This document shows positions 1 to 6,941 of a DNA stretch of 9,731 nucleotides, one piece after another. The stretch is from an uncultured Porphyromonadaceae bacterium. Lineage in GTDB: Bacteria; Bacteroidota; Bacteroidia; Bacteroidales; Muribaculaceae. The notes beneath the pieces are model-generated. The model was not told the DNA's origin, did not search any database, and was given only the letters and a program-made list of their open reading frames with translations. The translations under genes and the position numbers were made by a program. Each line of letters opens with the position of its first letter. The first letter of the stretch is position 1. The stretch spans positions 1-9,731 of the forward strand of contig USGZ01000035.1 of assembly GCA_900554265.1 (NCBI GenBank), read 5' to 3'.

Positions 1-25
1 CTTGCGCGCTGAAAGCTCGCGCAAG
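1..25. repeat. 8-bp inverted repeat, hairpin
   Basis: CTTGCGCG at 1-8 is the exact reverse complement of CGCGCAAG at 18-25, with a 9-nt loop. The GC-rich stem starts at the first base of the window, so it may extend further left. On neither strand is it followed directly by a clean T run, so it is not a canonical intrinsic terminator. It may belong to the end of a gene lying to the left. Confidence 0.55.
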
Positions 26-37
26 CCGGCGCCAGAA

Positions 38-83
38 AGAAAAAAGAATTTTTGTTTCAGCCCTGAGCTTCAGCGAGGGGGCC
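38..83 (-). terminator. Possible intrinsic terminator of the leftward operon
   Basis: Read leftward, GCCC/GGGC arms (79-82 and 60-63) enclose a second small inverted repeat, CTGA/TCAG (70-73 and 63-66). The structure is followed by a T-rich tract (complement of the A run at 40-45). It lies about 70 bases beyond the fcl stop. The stem is imperfect and the T run begins about 15 bases after it, so this is only a candidate; no better one is visible. Confidence 0.25.
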
Positions 84-90
84 GTGGTGA

Positions 91-119
91 GCTTTAACGA
101 AGGTAAAGCCGCAGGCTTT
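91..119. repeat. Two overlapping, mutually exclusive hairpins
   Basis: GCTTTA at 91-96 pairs with TAAAGC at 104-109 (7-nt loop). AAAGCC at 105-110 pairs with GGCTTT at 114-119 (3-nt loop). The shared segment 105-109 can be in only one of the two stems. Both stems are perfect over 6 bp. With no gene following closely in either direction inside the window, a switch role cannot be assigned. Confidence 0.5.
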
Positions 120-123
120 CAGC

Positions 124-158
124 CAATTATGCATTATGCATTCTAAATTCTCAATTAT
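124..158 (-). repeat. Degenerate heptamer tandem array running into fcl
   Basis: Read leftward there are five consecutive 7-bp units: ATAATTG (158-152), AGAATTT (151-145), AGAATGC (144-138), ATAATGC (137-131) and ATAATTG (130-124). All fit A[TG]AAT followed by two variable bases. The first unit supplies the last bases of fcl, including the stop codon, so the final residues of Fcl are encoded by the array. AT-rich 7-bp arrays of this kind occur in intergenic DNA of some Bacteroidales as I recall; what they do is not known to me. Confidence 0.6.
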
Positions 159-1233
159 CGAGATACCACTCGTACAGCCGGGCTACGCCTTCCGGCAGCT
201 CTACTTTGTGCTTCCAGCCAAGCGCGTGAAGGCGGCTCACGTCGCATAGCTTTCTCGGCGTGCCGTCGGGTTTCGACGAATCCCAGAGTATTTCGCCCCG
301 GTAGTCCATGGTCCGCGCTATCAGCTGCGCCAGCTCGCCTATGGTGAGCTCCTTGCCCGTACCGATGTTGACGTGCGTGTTGCGGATGTCCGGCGACTCG
401 GCGGCGGCCATCTCGCGAAGCTGCGCGAAGCTGGTATTCAGCAGGATATGCACGCAGGCGTCGGCCATGTCCTCGCTCCAGAGGAACTCGCGCAGCGGCT
501 TGCCGGTACCCCAGAGGGTCAGGCGCCCCGGCTCGATGCCGAAGCGCGCCAGCGCTGCCTTTATCTCTTCATCCGTCGATTCATCCGAGATTCCCTCGAC
601 CGGGCGCCGGCGCAGATCGGCCCGCACTGCCTCCATGCGGCCCTCGCCCATCAGCTTGGCCAGGTGCATCTTGCGGATCATTGCCGGCAGCACGTGGCTG
701 CGCACCAGGTCGAAATTATCGTTCGGCCCGTAGAGGTTCGTAGGCATCACGGAGAGATACTCCGTGCCGTACTGGAGGTTCATGCTCTCGCATAGCTTCA
801 TGCCGGCGATTTTTGCCAGGGCGTAAGGCTCGTTGGTATATTCCAGGGCCGAAGTCAGCAGTGCGTTCTCGCGGATAGGCTGCGGCGCCTCGCGCGGGTA
901 GATGCAGGTCGAGCCGAGGAAGAGCAGGCGCTTTACGCCGTGGCGGTAGGCCTCGCCTATCACGTTCTGCTGAATCTGCAGGTTGCGGTAGATGAAGTCG
1001 GCGCGGTAGATGCTGTTGGCCATGATGCCGCCTACATGCGCCGCCGCCAGAATTACGGCATCGGGGCGCTCGGCGTCGAAGAACTCGCGCACGGCCACCG
1101 GGTCCAGCAGGTCCAGCTCAGCATGCGAGCGGCCTACAAGGTTGGTGAATCCGCGCTGCTGAAGATTTCGGTAGATTGCCGAGCCCACCAGTCCGCGGTG
1201 GCCGGCAACGTAGATTTTAGCGTCCTTGTTCAT
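151..1233 (-). CDS. fcl: GDP-L-fucose synthase (GDP-4-keto-6-deoxymannose epimerase/reductase)
   Basis: A 360-residue cytosolic short-chain dehydrogenase/reductase enzyme. It carries out the 3,5-epimerisation and NADPH reduction of GDP-4-keto-6-deoxy-D-mannose to GDP-L-fucose, using the product of the neighbouring gmd. The Rossmann motif GHRGLVG is at residues 11-17. Catalytic residues known from the E. coli enzyme are all present, shifted by one: Ser108 and Cys110 (GSTCIYP), Tyr137 and Lys141 (YALAK) and His180. Compared with the 321-residue E. coli protein there is an insertion of about 36 charged residues at about 197-233, before the conserved [10 protein letters not shown]. The start is the ATG overlapping the gmd stop (ATGA, 4 bp), which implies translational coupling. 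The frame stays open upstream inside gmd, but homology begins at this Met. The stop codon lies in a heptamer repeat. The assignment is secure. Confidence 0.97.
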   Translation of the reverse strand: MNKDAKIYVAGHRGLVGSAIYRNLQQRGFTNLVGRSHAELDLLDPVAVREFFDAERPDAVILAAAHVGGIMANSIYRADFIYRNLQIQQNVIGEAYRHGVKRLLFLGSTCIYPREAPQPIRENALLTSALEYTNEPYALAKIAGMKLCESMNLQYGTEYLSVMPTNLYGPNDNFDLVRSHVLPAMIRKMHLAKLMGEGRMEAVRADLRRRPVEGISDESTDEEIKAALARFGIEPGRLTLWGTGKPLREFLWSEDMADACVHILLNTSFAQLREMAAAESPDIRNTHVNIGTGKELTIGELAQLIARTMDYRGEILWDSSKPDGTPRKLCDVSRLHALGWKHKVELPEGVARLYEWYLDN

Positions 1234-2282
1234 TTGCCCAGTTGCTCGATATCGTAATCGACCATTTTGTTCACCAGTTCCTCGAAGGAGGTCTTGCGGG
1301 GATTCCAGCCCAGTTCGCGGCGCGCCTTCTCGGGGTTGCCGAGCAGCTCCTCTACGTCGGCCGGCCGGAAGAACTTGGGGTCGACTTCCACGAGCACTTC
1401 GCCCGTACGCGTGTCGATGCCCTTCTCGTCCAGGCCCTTGCCTTCCCAGCGCAGGTCGATGCCGGCGCGGGCGAAGGCCATCGTGGCGAACTCGCGGACT
1501 GAGTGGTACTCGCCGGTGGCTATCACGTAGTCGTCGGGCTCGGGCTGCTGGAGGATGAGCCACATGCACTCCACGTAGTCCGGCGCGTAGCCCCAGTCGC
1601 GTTTGGCGTCCAGGTTGCCGAGATAGAGCTTCTTCTGCCTGCCGGCGGCGATGCGGGCGGCGGCCATGGTGATTTTGCGCGTCACGAAGTTCTCGCCGCG
1701 GCGCTCGCTCTCGTGGTTGAAGAGGATGCCGTTGGCGGTGAACATGCCGTAGCTCTCGCGGTAGTTCTTCATGATCCAGAAGGCGTAGAGCTTGGCCACG
1801 GAGTAGGGCGAACGCGGATGGAAGGGAGTGCGCTCCGTCTGCGGCACCTCCGCCACCTCGCCGAATAGCTCGGAGGTCGAGGCCTGGTAGATGCGGCACT
1901 TCTTCTCCATGCCCAGTATGCGCACGGCCTCGAGCAGGCGCAGCGTGCCCAGGGCGTCGACGTCCGCTGTATATTCCGGCACATCGAAGCTCACCTTGAC
2001 GTGGCTCTGCGCGGCCAGGTTGTAGATTTCGTCGGGCTTGACAAGGCGGATTACGCGTATCAGCGATGACGAGTCCGTCATGTCGGCGTAATGCAAGTTT
2101 AGGCGCCGGCCGTTATGCTGGTCCTCGACCCACTGGTCCAGGTACATGTGCTCTATGCGCCCTGTATTGAAACTCGAACTGCGGCGCATCAGGCCGTGGA
2201 CCTCGTATCCCTTCCCGAGCAGAAACTCCGCGAGATAGGAACCGTCCTGGCCCGTGATGCCGGTTATGAGTGCGGTTGGCAT
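1230..2282 (-). CDS. gmd: GDP-mannose 4,6-dehydratase
   Basis: A 350-residue cytosolic NADP-dependent extended short-chain dehydrogenase. It converts GDP-D-mannose to GDP-4-keto-6-deoxy-D-mannose, the first step to GDP-L-fucose. The nucleotide-binding motif GITGQDG is at residues 8-14. The catalytic set is visible as Thr136/Ser137/Glu138 in QASTSELFG and the Tyr160-x3-Lys164 pair. The family signature [16 protein letters not shown] is at about 189-204. Length is normal (E. coli GMD is about 373). The upstream leader is a T-rich/A-rich stretch without a Shine-Dalgarno sequence, typical of Bacteroidetes, 13 bp after the HAD gene. The stop codon overlaps the fcl start by 4 bp, so the two enzymes are probably made in balanced amounts. 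No missing key residue is seen. Confidence 0.97.
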   Translation of the reverse strand: MPTALITGITGQDGSYLAEFLLGKGYEVHGLMRRSSSFNTGRIEHMYLDQWVEDQHNGRRLNLHYADMTDSSSLIRVIRLVKPDEIYNLAAQSHVKVSFDVPEYTADVDALGTLRLLEAVRILGMEKKCRIYQASTSELFGEVAEVPQTERTPFHPRSPYSVAKLYAFWIMKNYRESYGMFTANGILFNHESERRGENFVTRKITMAAARIAAGRQKKLYLGNLDAKRDWGYAPDYVECMWLILQQPEPDDYVIATGEYHSVREFATMAFARAGIDLRWEGKGLDEKGIDTRTGEVLVEVDPKFFRPADVEELLGNPEKARRELGWNPRKTSFEELVNKMVDYDIEQLGK

Positions 2283-2295
2283 ATTTTTTTGCTTT

Positions 2296-2967
2296 TTATG
2301 TTGTTATCTTCAATAGTTCGGAAATACTGTCGACGGTGGTGCGGGCACGGAATTCCGGAGGAACCGCCATAGGGTCCTGAGGAAAGATGTTGACTCCGTC
2401 GAAGTCCCGAAGCATAACGGTATTCCATCCCCTGAGGTTCGGCCAGTGGAAATCTTTGCTCACGTTATCGCCGATGTAATAGCGCGGCAGTCCCGGCGCC
2501 AGCCGCTCGGCGGCCGCGAAGGGATAGGGAGTGTGTTTGTCCGTCGGCGTATCCTCGCTCACGGTTATATTGCCGGCATCGAAATACTTCTCAAGCCCGA
2601 GGGCCTTGATTTTGGCATGCTGGCGCGTAGGGTTGCCGTCCGTTATTATGCCCATCACGTGGCCGCGGCGCTTAAGTTCGGCAAGCACTTCCTCCGTGCC
2701 TGGGGTAGGTGTGATTTCGGGCTTATGGGCGCGGTAGATTTCCACCATCCGCGGTATCGTATACACCTCGGCCGCCGGCGTATGGGCTATGAGCGCCGCC
2801 AGCGAGTCGAAGGCGTTGGGCGCGCTGCGCATTATCTGGAGCACCATGCGCTCGTTGAGACCCGCCGCCGGCGCCACTTCCGCCGCCACCGCCCGGAAGC
2901 CGGACGCGACGTACTGCCGCTCCTTGTAGAGCGTGTCGTCCAGGTCGAAACATATCAGCGATGGCAT
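2296..2967 (-). CDS. HAD-superfamily phosphatase
   Basis: A 223-residue soluble hydrolase of the haloacid dehalogenase superfamily, which removes phosphate from small metabolites through a phospho-aspartate intermediate. All four motifs are visible: motif I DLDDT with nucleophile Asp8 and acid/base Asp10, motif II Thr109 (ITDG), motif III Lys144 (DKHTPYPF) and motif IV GDN...KD with Asp167 and Asp172. About 95 residues between motifs I and II are mostly helical, indicating a C1 cap as in the YjjG/nucleotidase group. It lies 16 bp after the acyltransferase and 13 bp before gmd. The sequence AAAGGAAAAG just upstream could act as a weak ribosome binding site. The substrate cannot be read from sequence; a sugar phosphate or nucleotide linked to the neighbouring GDP-sugar route is inference. 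Confidence 0.85.
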   Translation of the reverse strand: MPSLICFDLDDTLYKERQYVASGFRAVAAEVAPAAGLNERMVLQIMRSAPNAFDSLAALIAHTPAAEVYTIPRMVEIYRAHKPEITPTPGTEEVLAELKRRGHVMGIITDGNPTRQHAKIKALGLEKYFDAGNITVSEDTPTDKHTPYPFAAAERLAPGLPRYYIGDNVSKDFHWPNLRGWNTVMLRDFDGVNIFPQDPMAVPPEFRARTTVDSISELLKITT

Positions 2968-2983
2968 CGGGCGCTTTTCCTTT

Positions 2984-4027
2984 CTATTTTTTCGCTGCCG
3001 CGGCCCCGGTAAGAACCAGAGCGAGCGGTGAGGAAAATCCGATTATGTAATCAATTATCAGCACGCCGCCGATTATGCAGGCCGCTACCGCAGCCGCTAC
3101 CACGGCTAAGGGCACGATGGCAAGGTCCATGCCCTCCAGCGCCGGGCGGATGGCTCCGAGCGGGAACAGCAGGAAGTAATGCAGCAGATAGATTGCCAGG
3201 CTCTTGCGGCCTAAGAGCGACCATAGCCGCACGGCGATGCTCCCGGTCTGCGCCCAGGGGTTCATCACCCCGACGGCCACGATGGCCAGCGACACATGCA
3301 GCAGCGAGCGGCAGGGGCCCACGAAGGAGGCAGGAATGAAGGGATAGCGCCAGTAGTAGCACACGTAGCCGAGCAGCAGCGCCGTCAGCAGGATGGCCGC
3401 GGTCTGAGTAGAGGAGCGCGAGCAGAAAGCCATGAACGCTTCGCGGCGGTCCGCGGCGATGGCGCCGGCGATAAAGGCCGGAAAGAAGCGCACGGCCAGA
3501 CCCAGCGAGGTCGCCGCGACCCAGCGGTCCGGCAGAAGCCCGACAAGCAGGGCCAGTACGACCCAAAGCCCCAGCATCGCCGCTATCTGCCCCCAGAGAT
3601 TGCGCACCCGCGAAAGTATCAGTGCCGCCGGTACGAACACAAGGGTGATTTCGTAGAGCACGGGCGTGAACCAGTAGCCGTTCTTCCACTCGTCGCCCCA
3701 CAGACCGCCGAAGCCGGGCTGAAGAGGGCTCTCCAACCCCGAACTGGGAAACCAGAGAACCCACAGGCTGCTGACCGCGATCATCGGAAGCAGAAGCCGC
3801 AGGGCACGCCGGAGGAGTTCCGGACGGCGCACTTTGCCGTCGTCGCCGCGACGCAGCGCAAGGAAACCGCTTACGAAGAAGAACAGGGGCATATGGATTT
3901 CTCCTATGAACTTGAAAAGGCTGGCGCGGTCGATTTCGCGGATGCACATCGTCAGCACATGGCCCATGACCACCAGAAAGATGGCCACGCCTTTCATTAC
4001 GTCCAGAACCGCATATCTCTGCTTCAT
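2984..4027 (-). CDS. Acyltransferase family 3 membrane protein (OafA/WecH-like)
   Basis: A 347-residue inner-membrane protein with roughly ten hydrophobic segments, including about 10-27, 44-56, 75-93, 119-139, 147-165, 176-191, 208-224, 243-256, 276-292 and 302-330. It matches the acyltransferase-3 family, which moves acetyl or other acyl groups onto cell-surface sugars. Seen here are the essential His23 in the first membrane segment (VVMGHVL), HMPLFFFVSGF at 45-55, and LGRKSLAIYLLHYF at 272-285, all typical of the family. An AAGGA element precedes the start. It follows the protease by 28 bp and precedes the HAD gene by 16 bp. In this context the substrate is probably an envelope glycan, perhaps the fucosylated one; that is inference. 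The Ala/Lys-rich C-terminus is unremarkable. Confidence 0.9.
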   Translation of the reverse strand: MKQRYAVLDVMKGVAIFLVVMGHVLTMCIREIDRASLFKFIGEIHMPLFFFVSGFLALRRGDDGKVRRPELLRRALRLLLPMIAVSSLWVLWFPSSGLESPLQPGFGGLWGDEWKNGYWFTPVLYEITLVFVPAALILSRVRNLWGQIAAMLGLWVVLALLVGLLPDRWVAATSLGLAVRFFPAFIAGAIAADRREAFMAFCSRSSTQTAAILLTALLLGYVCYYWRYPFIPASFVGPCRSLLHVSLAIVAVGVMNPWAQTGSIAVRLWSLLGRKSLAIYLLHYFLLFPLGAIRPALEGMDLAIVPLAVVAAAVAACIIGGVLIIDYIIGFSSPLALVLTGAAAAKK

Positions 4028-4055
4028 GGTTTCCTTATAGCTTACGCTGATCAGT

Positions 4056-6524
4056 CTATTTCTTTATGATACGCAGGGTAGCCGTCTCGCCTTCCCCGAC
4101 TGTCACCTTGAGGAAGTACTGGCCGGCGGCCTTGTCGGTAAGGTCTATCTGGGCGCTCGTATCGCCACTGCCCTCATAGCTGCCGCAGAGCGCGCCGGAA
4201 ATATTGTAGAGCTGCATGCCCGTGATGGCCGCGGGAGCGCTTACGGTGGCGCTGCCCTCTACGGGATTGGGCGAGACGCCGAAGCTGCCCGTTTCGGGGG
4301 TCGCGATACCGGACTGATCCGATACGGTGACGTAGAATACGGGAGAGCCTGCCAGGGTCTCGACGCTGTTGGTCTTGAGTTCTGCGAACCGACAGGCGTA
4401 GGTCACTCCTTTCTCGAGAGCGCCGCTCATGTCGCCGCGGAAGCTGTAGACCTTGGTCTCGCCGGCAGTGATGGGGATGAGACGCGCCTGCAGATAGGTG
4501 CTCGACGAACCGCTGCCGTCGAAGAAATAGATACGCAGGGAATTGAAGAAGTAGCCGCTGGCATTGCTTACATTTGCCGTGATTTCAACATTGTCCGCGT
4601 TGACCACATAAGGATTCTGCTCGGTTCCCAGTCCGGAGACGGCGCCGGGTGCCATGACGTTGGAAATAGTGAGCACCGGGTCTCCCGAAGGCGCCTTCTC
4701 TATGTTTACGCTATAGCTCTCGCCAATCTGCTCGCCGTTGTCGTCGAAGAATTTCAGCTCGCCGGCGCCTAACTTCACGCCGAAGGGCAGCGAGCCGCTG
4801 AAGCTAACCGTCTGCGATTCGCCGTCAAGAAGGTCGACGATGGTGGTGCCCAGATTAATCATCTTGTTGCTGGAGTCGTAGAGGCGCGCGTCTATGGAGC
4901 CGTAGTATTCATCGCCGCTGTTGGCTACGGTAAGCTCTACTATAGCCAGGCGGTTGCGGTAGAAGGGCGTCAGGGCCTCGAAACCGCTGGCCGTAAGATG
5001 GCGCTGTACGGGTACCGGAGCCACGGTGATGTTGTTGCCGTCGATGGTTACCTTGAGCTTGCTGCTCATTCCGGCCGGACAGGGAATTTCGTAGACATTG
5101 TTGCCTGTCTGCACGCACGGTTCTGCAATATACTCGCCGCTGACGTTGGGAAAATCCGAACCCTTGATGTCAAAGATACGGAAGCCGTAGCCGTAGCCGA
5201 GTTCGTAGTTGCCGTAAGACCACCACGAATATTCCGTCGTGCCGTTCGATGCCGTCAGTTTCAGGCCGAACTTGACGGTCATGTCGCCGAGGCTGTAGTT
5301 GAAGAAGCCTCCGTTTTCGGAACCGATTTCAACGTCCTGGTCGCGCGTGTAAGTCCTGGTTTCCGTGTTCAGGCCCTGGCAGTAGAATACGGGAGCTATC
5401 TCGTTGGAACCCTCCTCGGCGGGCTTGAGGTTGAATATGCCGCTCTGACCCGAGAAATATCCTTCCGTGCTGCCGCCGATTCCCTGGGCGTCGGGATCGA
5501 GGGTCACTATAGAGAAGTAGCCGTCGCTCATGCCGCCCCAGCCCCAGTTTACGTGGAAGAAGCCGTCGGCCGAGCGGTAGCCGTCCAGCACGAAGGCATG
5601 GCCTACGGAGGCGTTGGCGCCGTCGTAGTAAATCGGATGGCCCTTCGACAGCTCTTCATGAATCATCGTGCTCCATACAGGCAGCGGATAGTAGTCGCGC
5701 ATCAGATACTGGACGGTGGGATCGTAGCCGAAATAGTTGACCAGACCTACCGCCGCATTGACGCCGGCGGCGCCGGAACCGCCGGCGCTGTAGTTCATAT
5801 AGGAGGCGATGCCGCAGGCATACATCAGCTCGGCCACGGCATCCTCCTCTTCGATGGTGCTGTTGTTGTTGTAGATATCGGTCATGTTGGCCCAGTCGAA
5901 GGTCGTATTGCCGAAGTCGAAACTCAGGGTCTGGTTGTTCCATGTATAGCTGTTGGTACCGAAACCCTGCGTCGGATATTCGTAGGTTTTCAGCACCTGA
6001 GCCATGGCCGTGGCCACGCAGCCGGTATAGGTGCGGTACACCTGACCGTTTATGGTCTGCATCGGGCAGAGTATATTGTAAGGTTCGCCCTGGTTCCAGC
6101 GGGTCTTGACCATCGGAGCGATGTCCTTCAGCGCAGGGTTGGCAGGAGCCTGCAGTACGCGGCCGCCTCTCTCAGCCGCCAGAGCGATTACGTCCGAATA
6201 GCCGTTGAGCCATTCCTGCATGTTGGCGGGTATGTTCTGCGGGTCGAAGCCGCCGTTGTCGCTATAGCCGAGTACGGCGGGTGCGACGTCGTCGGCCGAC
6301 AGTACCAGGTAGCCCTGCCCTCCGGTACCTACTATATATACAGTGTTGATATCTCCCTGGCTCAGGGTAAAGGTGCGGGAAGTCGACACCGGGCCGACGC
6401 CGAGAGTCTGTATTTCGCCGCCTGCTGCCACGAGGGCTTCCTGAACCGTAAGCTGGCGAGCCGATGCTCCGGGTGCGATGAGGCCTGCGCCCAAGGCCAC
6501 GAGCATTAGTTTGCTGTATTTCAT
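4056..6524 (-). CDS. C10 (streptopain-type) cysteine protease with type IX secretion C-terminal domain
   Basis: An 822-residue predicted secreted protease. Residues 1-22 are a signal peptide ending ASA. About 24-135 form the Spi-like inhibitory propeptide, and 136-370 the papain-like C10 catalytic domain. The nucleophile is Cys169 (YTGCVATAMAQ), the base His309 (VGHAFVLDGY), and Asn326/Trp327 lie in HVNWGWGG, all as in SpeB of Streptococcus pyogenes. About 370-737 is an accessory region, with two likely immunoglobulin-like stretches at about 505-607 and 615-735. Residues 738-822 resemble a type A sorting domain (SPNPVEG, then LYNISG, then AGQYFLKV, ending RIIKK), which directs export through the type IX system and anchoring or release at the surface. 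SpeB has only about 398 residues, so more than half of this protein is extra. It is probably the first gene of the leftward operon. The start is supported by the signal peptide. Confidence 0.95.
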   Translation of the reverse strand: MKYSKLMLVALGAGLIAPGASARQLTVQEALVAAGGEIQTLGVGPVSTSRTFTLSQGDINTVYIVGTGGQGYLVLSADDVAPAVLGYSDNGGFDPQNIPANMQEWLNGYSDVIALAAERGGRVLQAPANPALKDIAPMVKTRWNQGEPYNILCPMQTINGQVYRTYTGCVATAMAQVLKTYEYPTQGFGTNSYTWNNQTLSFDFGNTTFDWANMTDIYNNNSTIEEEDAVAELMYACGIASYMNYSAGGSGAAGVNAAVGLVNYFGYDPTVQYLMRDYYPLPVWSTMIHEELSKGHPIYYDGANASVGHAFVLDGYRSADGFFHVNWGWGGMSDGYFSIVTLDPDAQGIGGSTEGYFSGQSGIFNLKPAEEGSNEIAPVFYCQGLNTETRTYTRDQDVEIGSENGGFFNYSLGDMTVKFGLKLTASNGTTEYSWWSYGNYELGYGYGFRIFDIKGSDFPNVSGEYIAEPCVQTGNNVYEIPCPAGMSSKLKVTIDGNNITVAPVPVQRHLTASGFEALTPFYRNRLAIVELTVANSGDEYYGSIDARLYDSSNKMINLGTTIVDLLDGESQTVSFSGSLPFGVKLGAGELKFFDDNGEQIGESYSVNIEKAPSGDPVLTISNVMAPGAVSGLGTEQNPYVVNADNVEITANVSNASGYFFNSLRIYFFDGSGSSSTYLQARLIPITAGETKVYSFRGDMSGALEKGVTYACRFAELKTNSVETLAGSPVFYVTVSDQSGIATPETGSFGVSPNPVEGSATVSAPAAITGMQLYNISGALCGSYEGSGDTSAQIDLTDKAAGQYFLKVTVGEGETATLRIIKK

Positions 6525-6661
6525 TTTATATGCTTTATGATTTCTATTATAATGAAGATTTTCGATGCTGTCTGTAATGAATCCGATGCTATATAATATG
6601 TATTATTATAGAAACTATATAACAAATAACGGATGCGCAGAGACTAAGCCCTCCGCAAACT

Positions 6662-6670
6662 GCAAATTTA
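6662..6670 (-). promoter_or_regulatory. Leftward promoter -7 box for the protease operon
   Basis: Read leftward, TAAATTTGC matches the Bacteroidetes primary sigma -7 consensus TAnnTTTG exactly. Transcription from it would give a leader of roughly 130 nt before the protease start. A TTTG lies only 10 bp upstream (6684-6681), and there is no clear -33 box at the usual spacing of about 19-21 bp. The assignment therefore rests on the -7 match and the position. The leader is AT-rich and contains GCATCG twice. A second identical TAAATTTG reads leftward at 7256-7249 with no obvious gene behind it. Confidence 0.5.
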
Positions 6671-6767
6671 ATAATTTTTCCAAACTTTTCCCACCCATCT
6701 CTCGAATATTTACCCATTACACGCGAAAGACCCTTCAGCGAAAACCTCGCTTTCCTGAAAGAGTCCG

Positions 6768-6803
6768 GCCCTTTTTGTTTTAGGGCAAGGAGCTTTAGCT
6801 CCT
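6768..6803. repeat. Two adjacent hairpins in the divergent region
   Basis: GCCCT at 6768-6772 pairs with AGGGC at 6782-6786 over a T-rich 9-nt loop. AGGAGC at 6788-6793 pairs with GCTCCT at 6798-6803 over the tetraloop TTTA. Smaller stems lie just to the left (GCGA 6739-6742 with TCGC 6747-6750, and CTTTC 6750-6754 with GAAAG 6757-6761). They lie upstream of the leftward promoter box, so they are probably not part of the protease message. The second hairpin is followed rightward by a long pyrimidine tract, which resembles an intrinsic terminator on the plus strand, although no plus-strand gene precedes it. Confidence 0.5.
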
Positions 6804-6834
6804 CATCGGGCCTCTACCCTTTCTCTCTTTTTCT

Positions 6835-6887
6835 TCTTCTTCTGTTCTTTTGTCTTCTTCTGTTCTTTTGTCTTCTTTTTTCTTTTG
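6835..6887. repeat. 18-bp tandem polypyrimidine repeat
   Basis: The unit TCTTCTTCTGTTCTTTTG occurs twice without change (6835-6852 and 6853-6870). A third degenerate 17-bp copy follows (6871-6887). The surrounding tract from about 6815 to 6899 is almost pure pyrimidine on the plus strand, broken mainly by the G of each unit. Such tracts are prone to copy-number slippage and can adopt triplex or unwound structures. No coding frame uses it. Confidence 0.85.
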
Positions 6888-6941
6888 TTTTTAAGTTTTT
6901 GAAAAAAATTATCCCAAAAGCAAAATTCAGGAGGAAAATAA

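Larger units (their letters stand above)
1..150. other. Palindrome-rich intergenic region downstream of fcl
   Basis: No gene is visible between the left window edge and the fcl stop codon. The stretch holds a hairpin at 1-25, a possible leftward terminator around 38-83, two mutually exclusive small hairpins at 91-119 and a heptamer array starting at 124. CTGAAAGC at 9-16 also has its reverse complement GCTTTCAG at 115-122, so the palindromes are nested. The region lies 3' of the leftward operon, so transcription ending and RNA 3'-end protection are the natural roles, but that is inference. Part of it (49-83) resembles 6772-6812, suggesting a dispersed intergenic element. Confidence 0.6.

Noticed and set aside
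1234..1899. Upstream extension of the fcl frame through gmd, giving a protein of 582 residues
   Set aside because: The extra part is an Arg/Pro-rich translation of gmd in another frame. Fcl homology and the ATGA overlap fix the start at 1233.
4047..4054. CTGATCAG palindrome between the protease and acyltransferase genes as a terminator
   Set aside because: A palindrome of only 8 bp, with no loop and no T run, cannot act as an intrinsic terminator.
4998..6509. Long open frame on the plus strand opposite the C10 protease
   Set aside because: It is an antisense shadow of a GC-rich gene. The composition is not that of a known protein, while the minus-strand frame has a signal peptide, catalytic motifs and a sorting domain.
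4056..6524. Bacteroidetes O-glycosylation sites, D(S/T)(A/I/L/V/M/T), in the protease, linking it to the fucose genes
   Set aside because: The only D-S/T tripeptides I find are DSS and DTS, which do not fit the motif.
6815..6899. CRISPR array
   Set aside because: The repeats are directly contiguous with no unique spacers and are pyrimidine-only in character.
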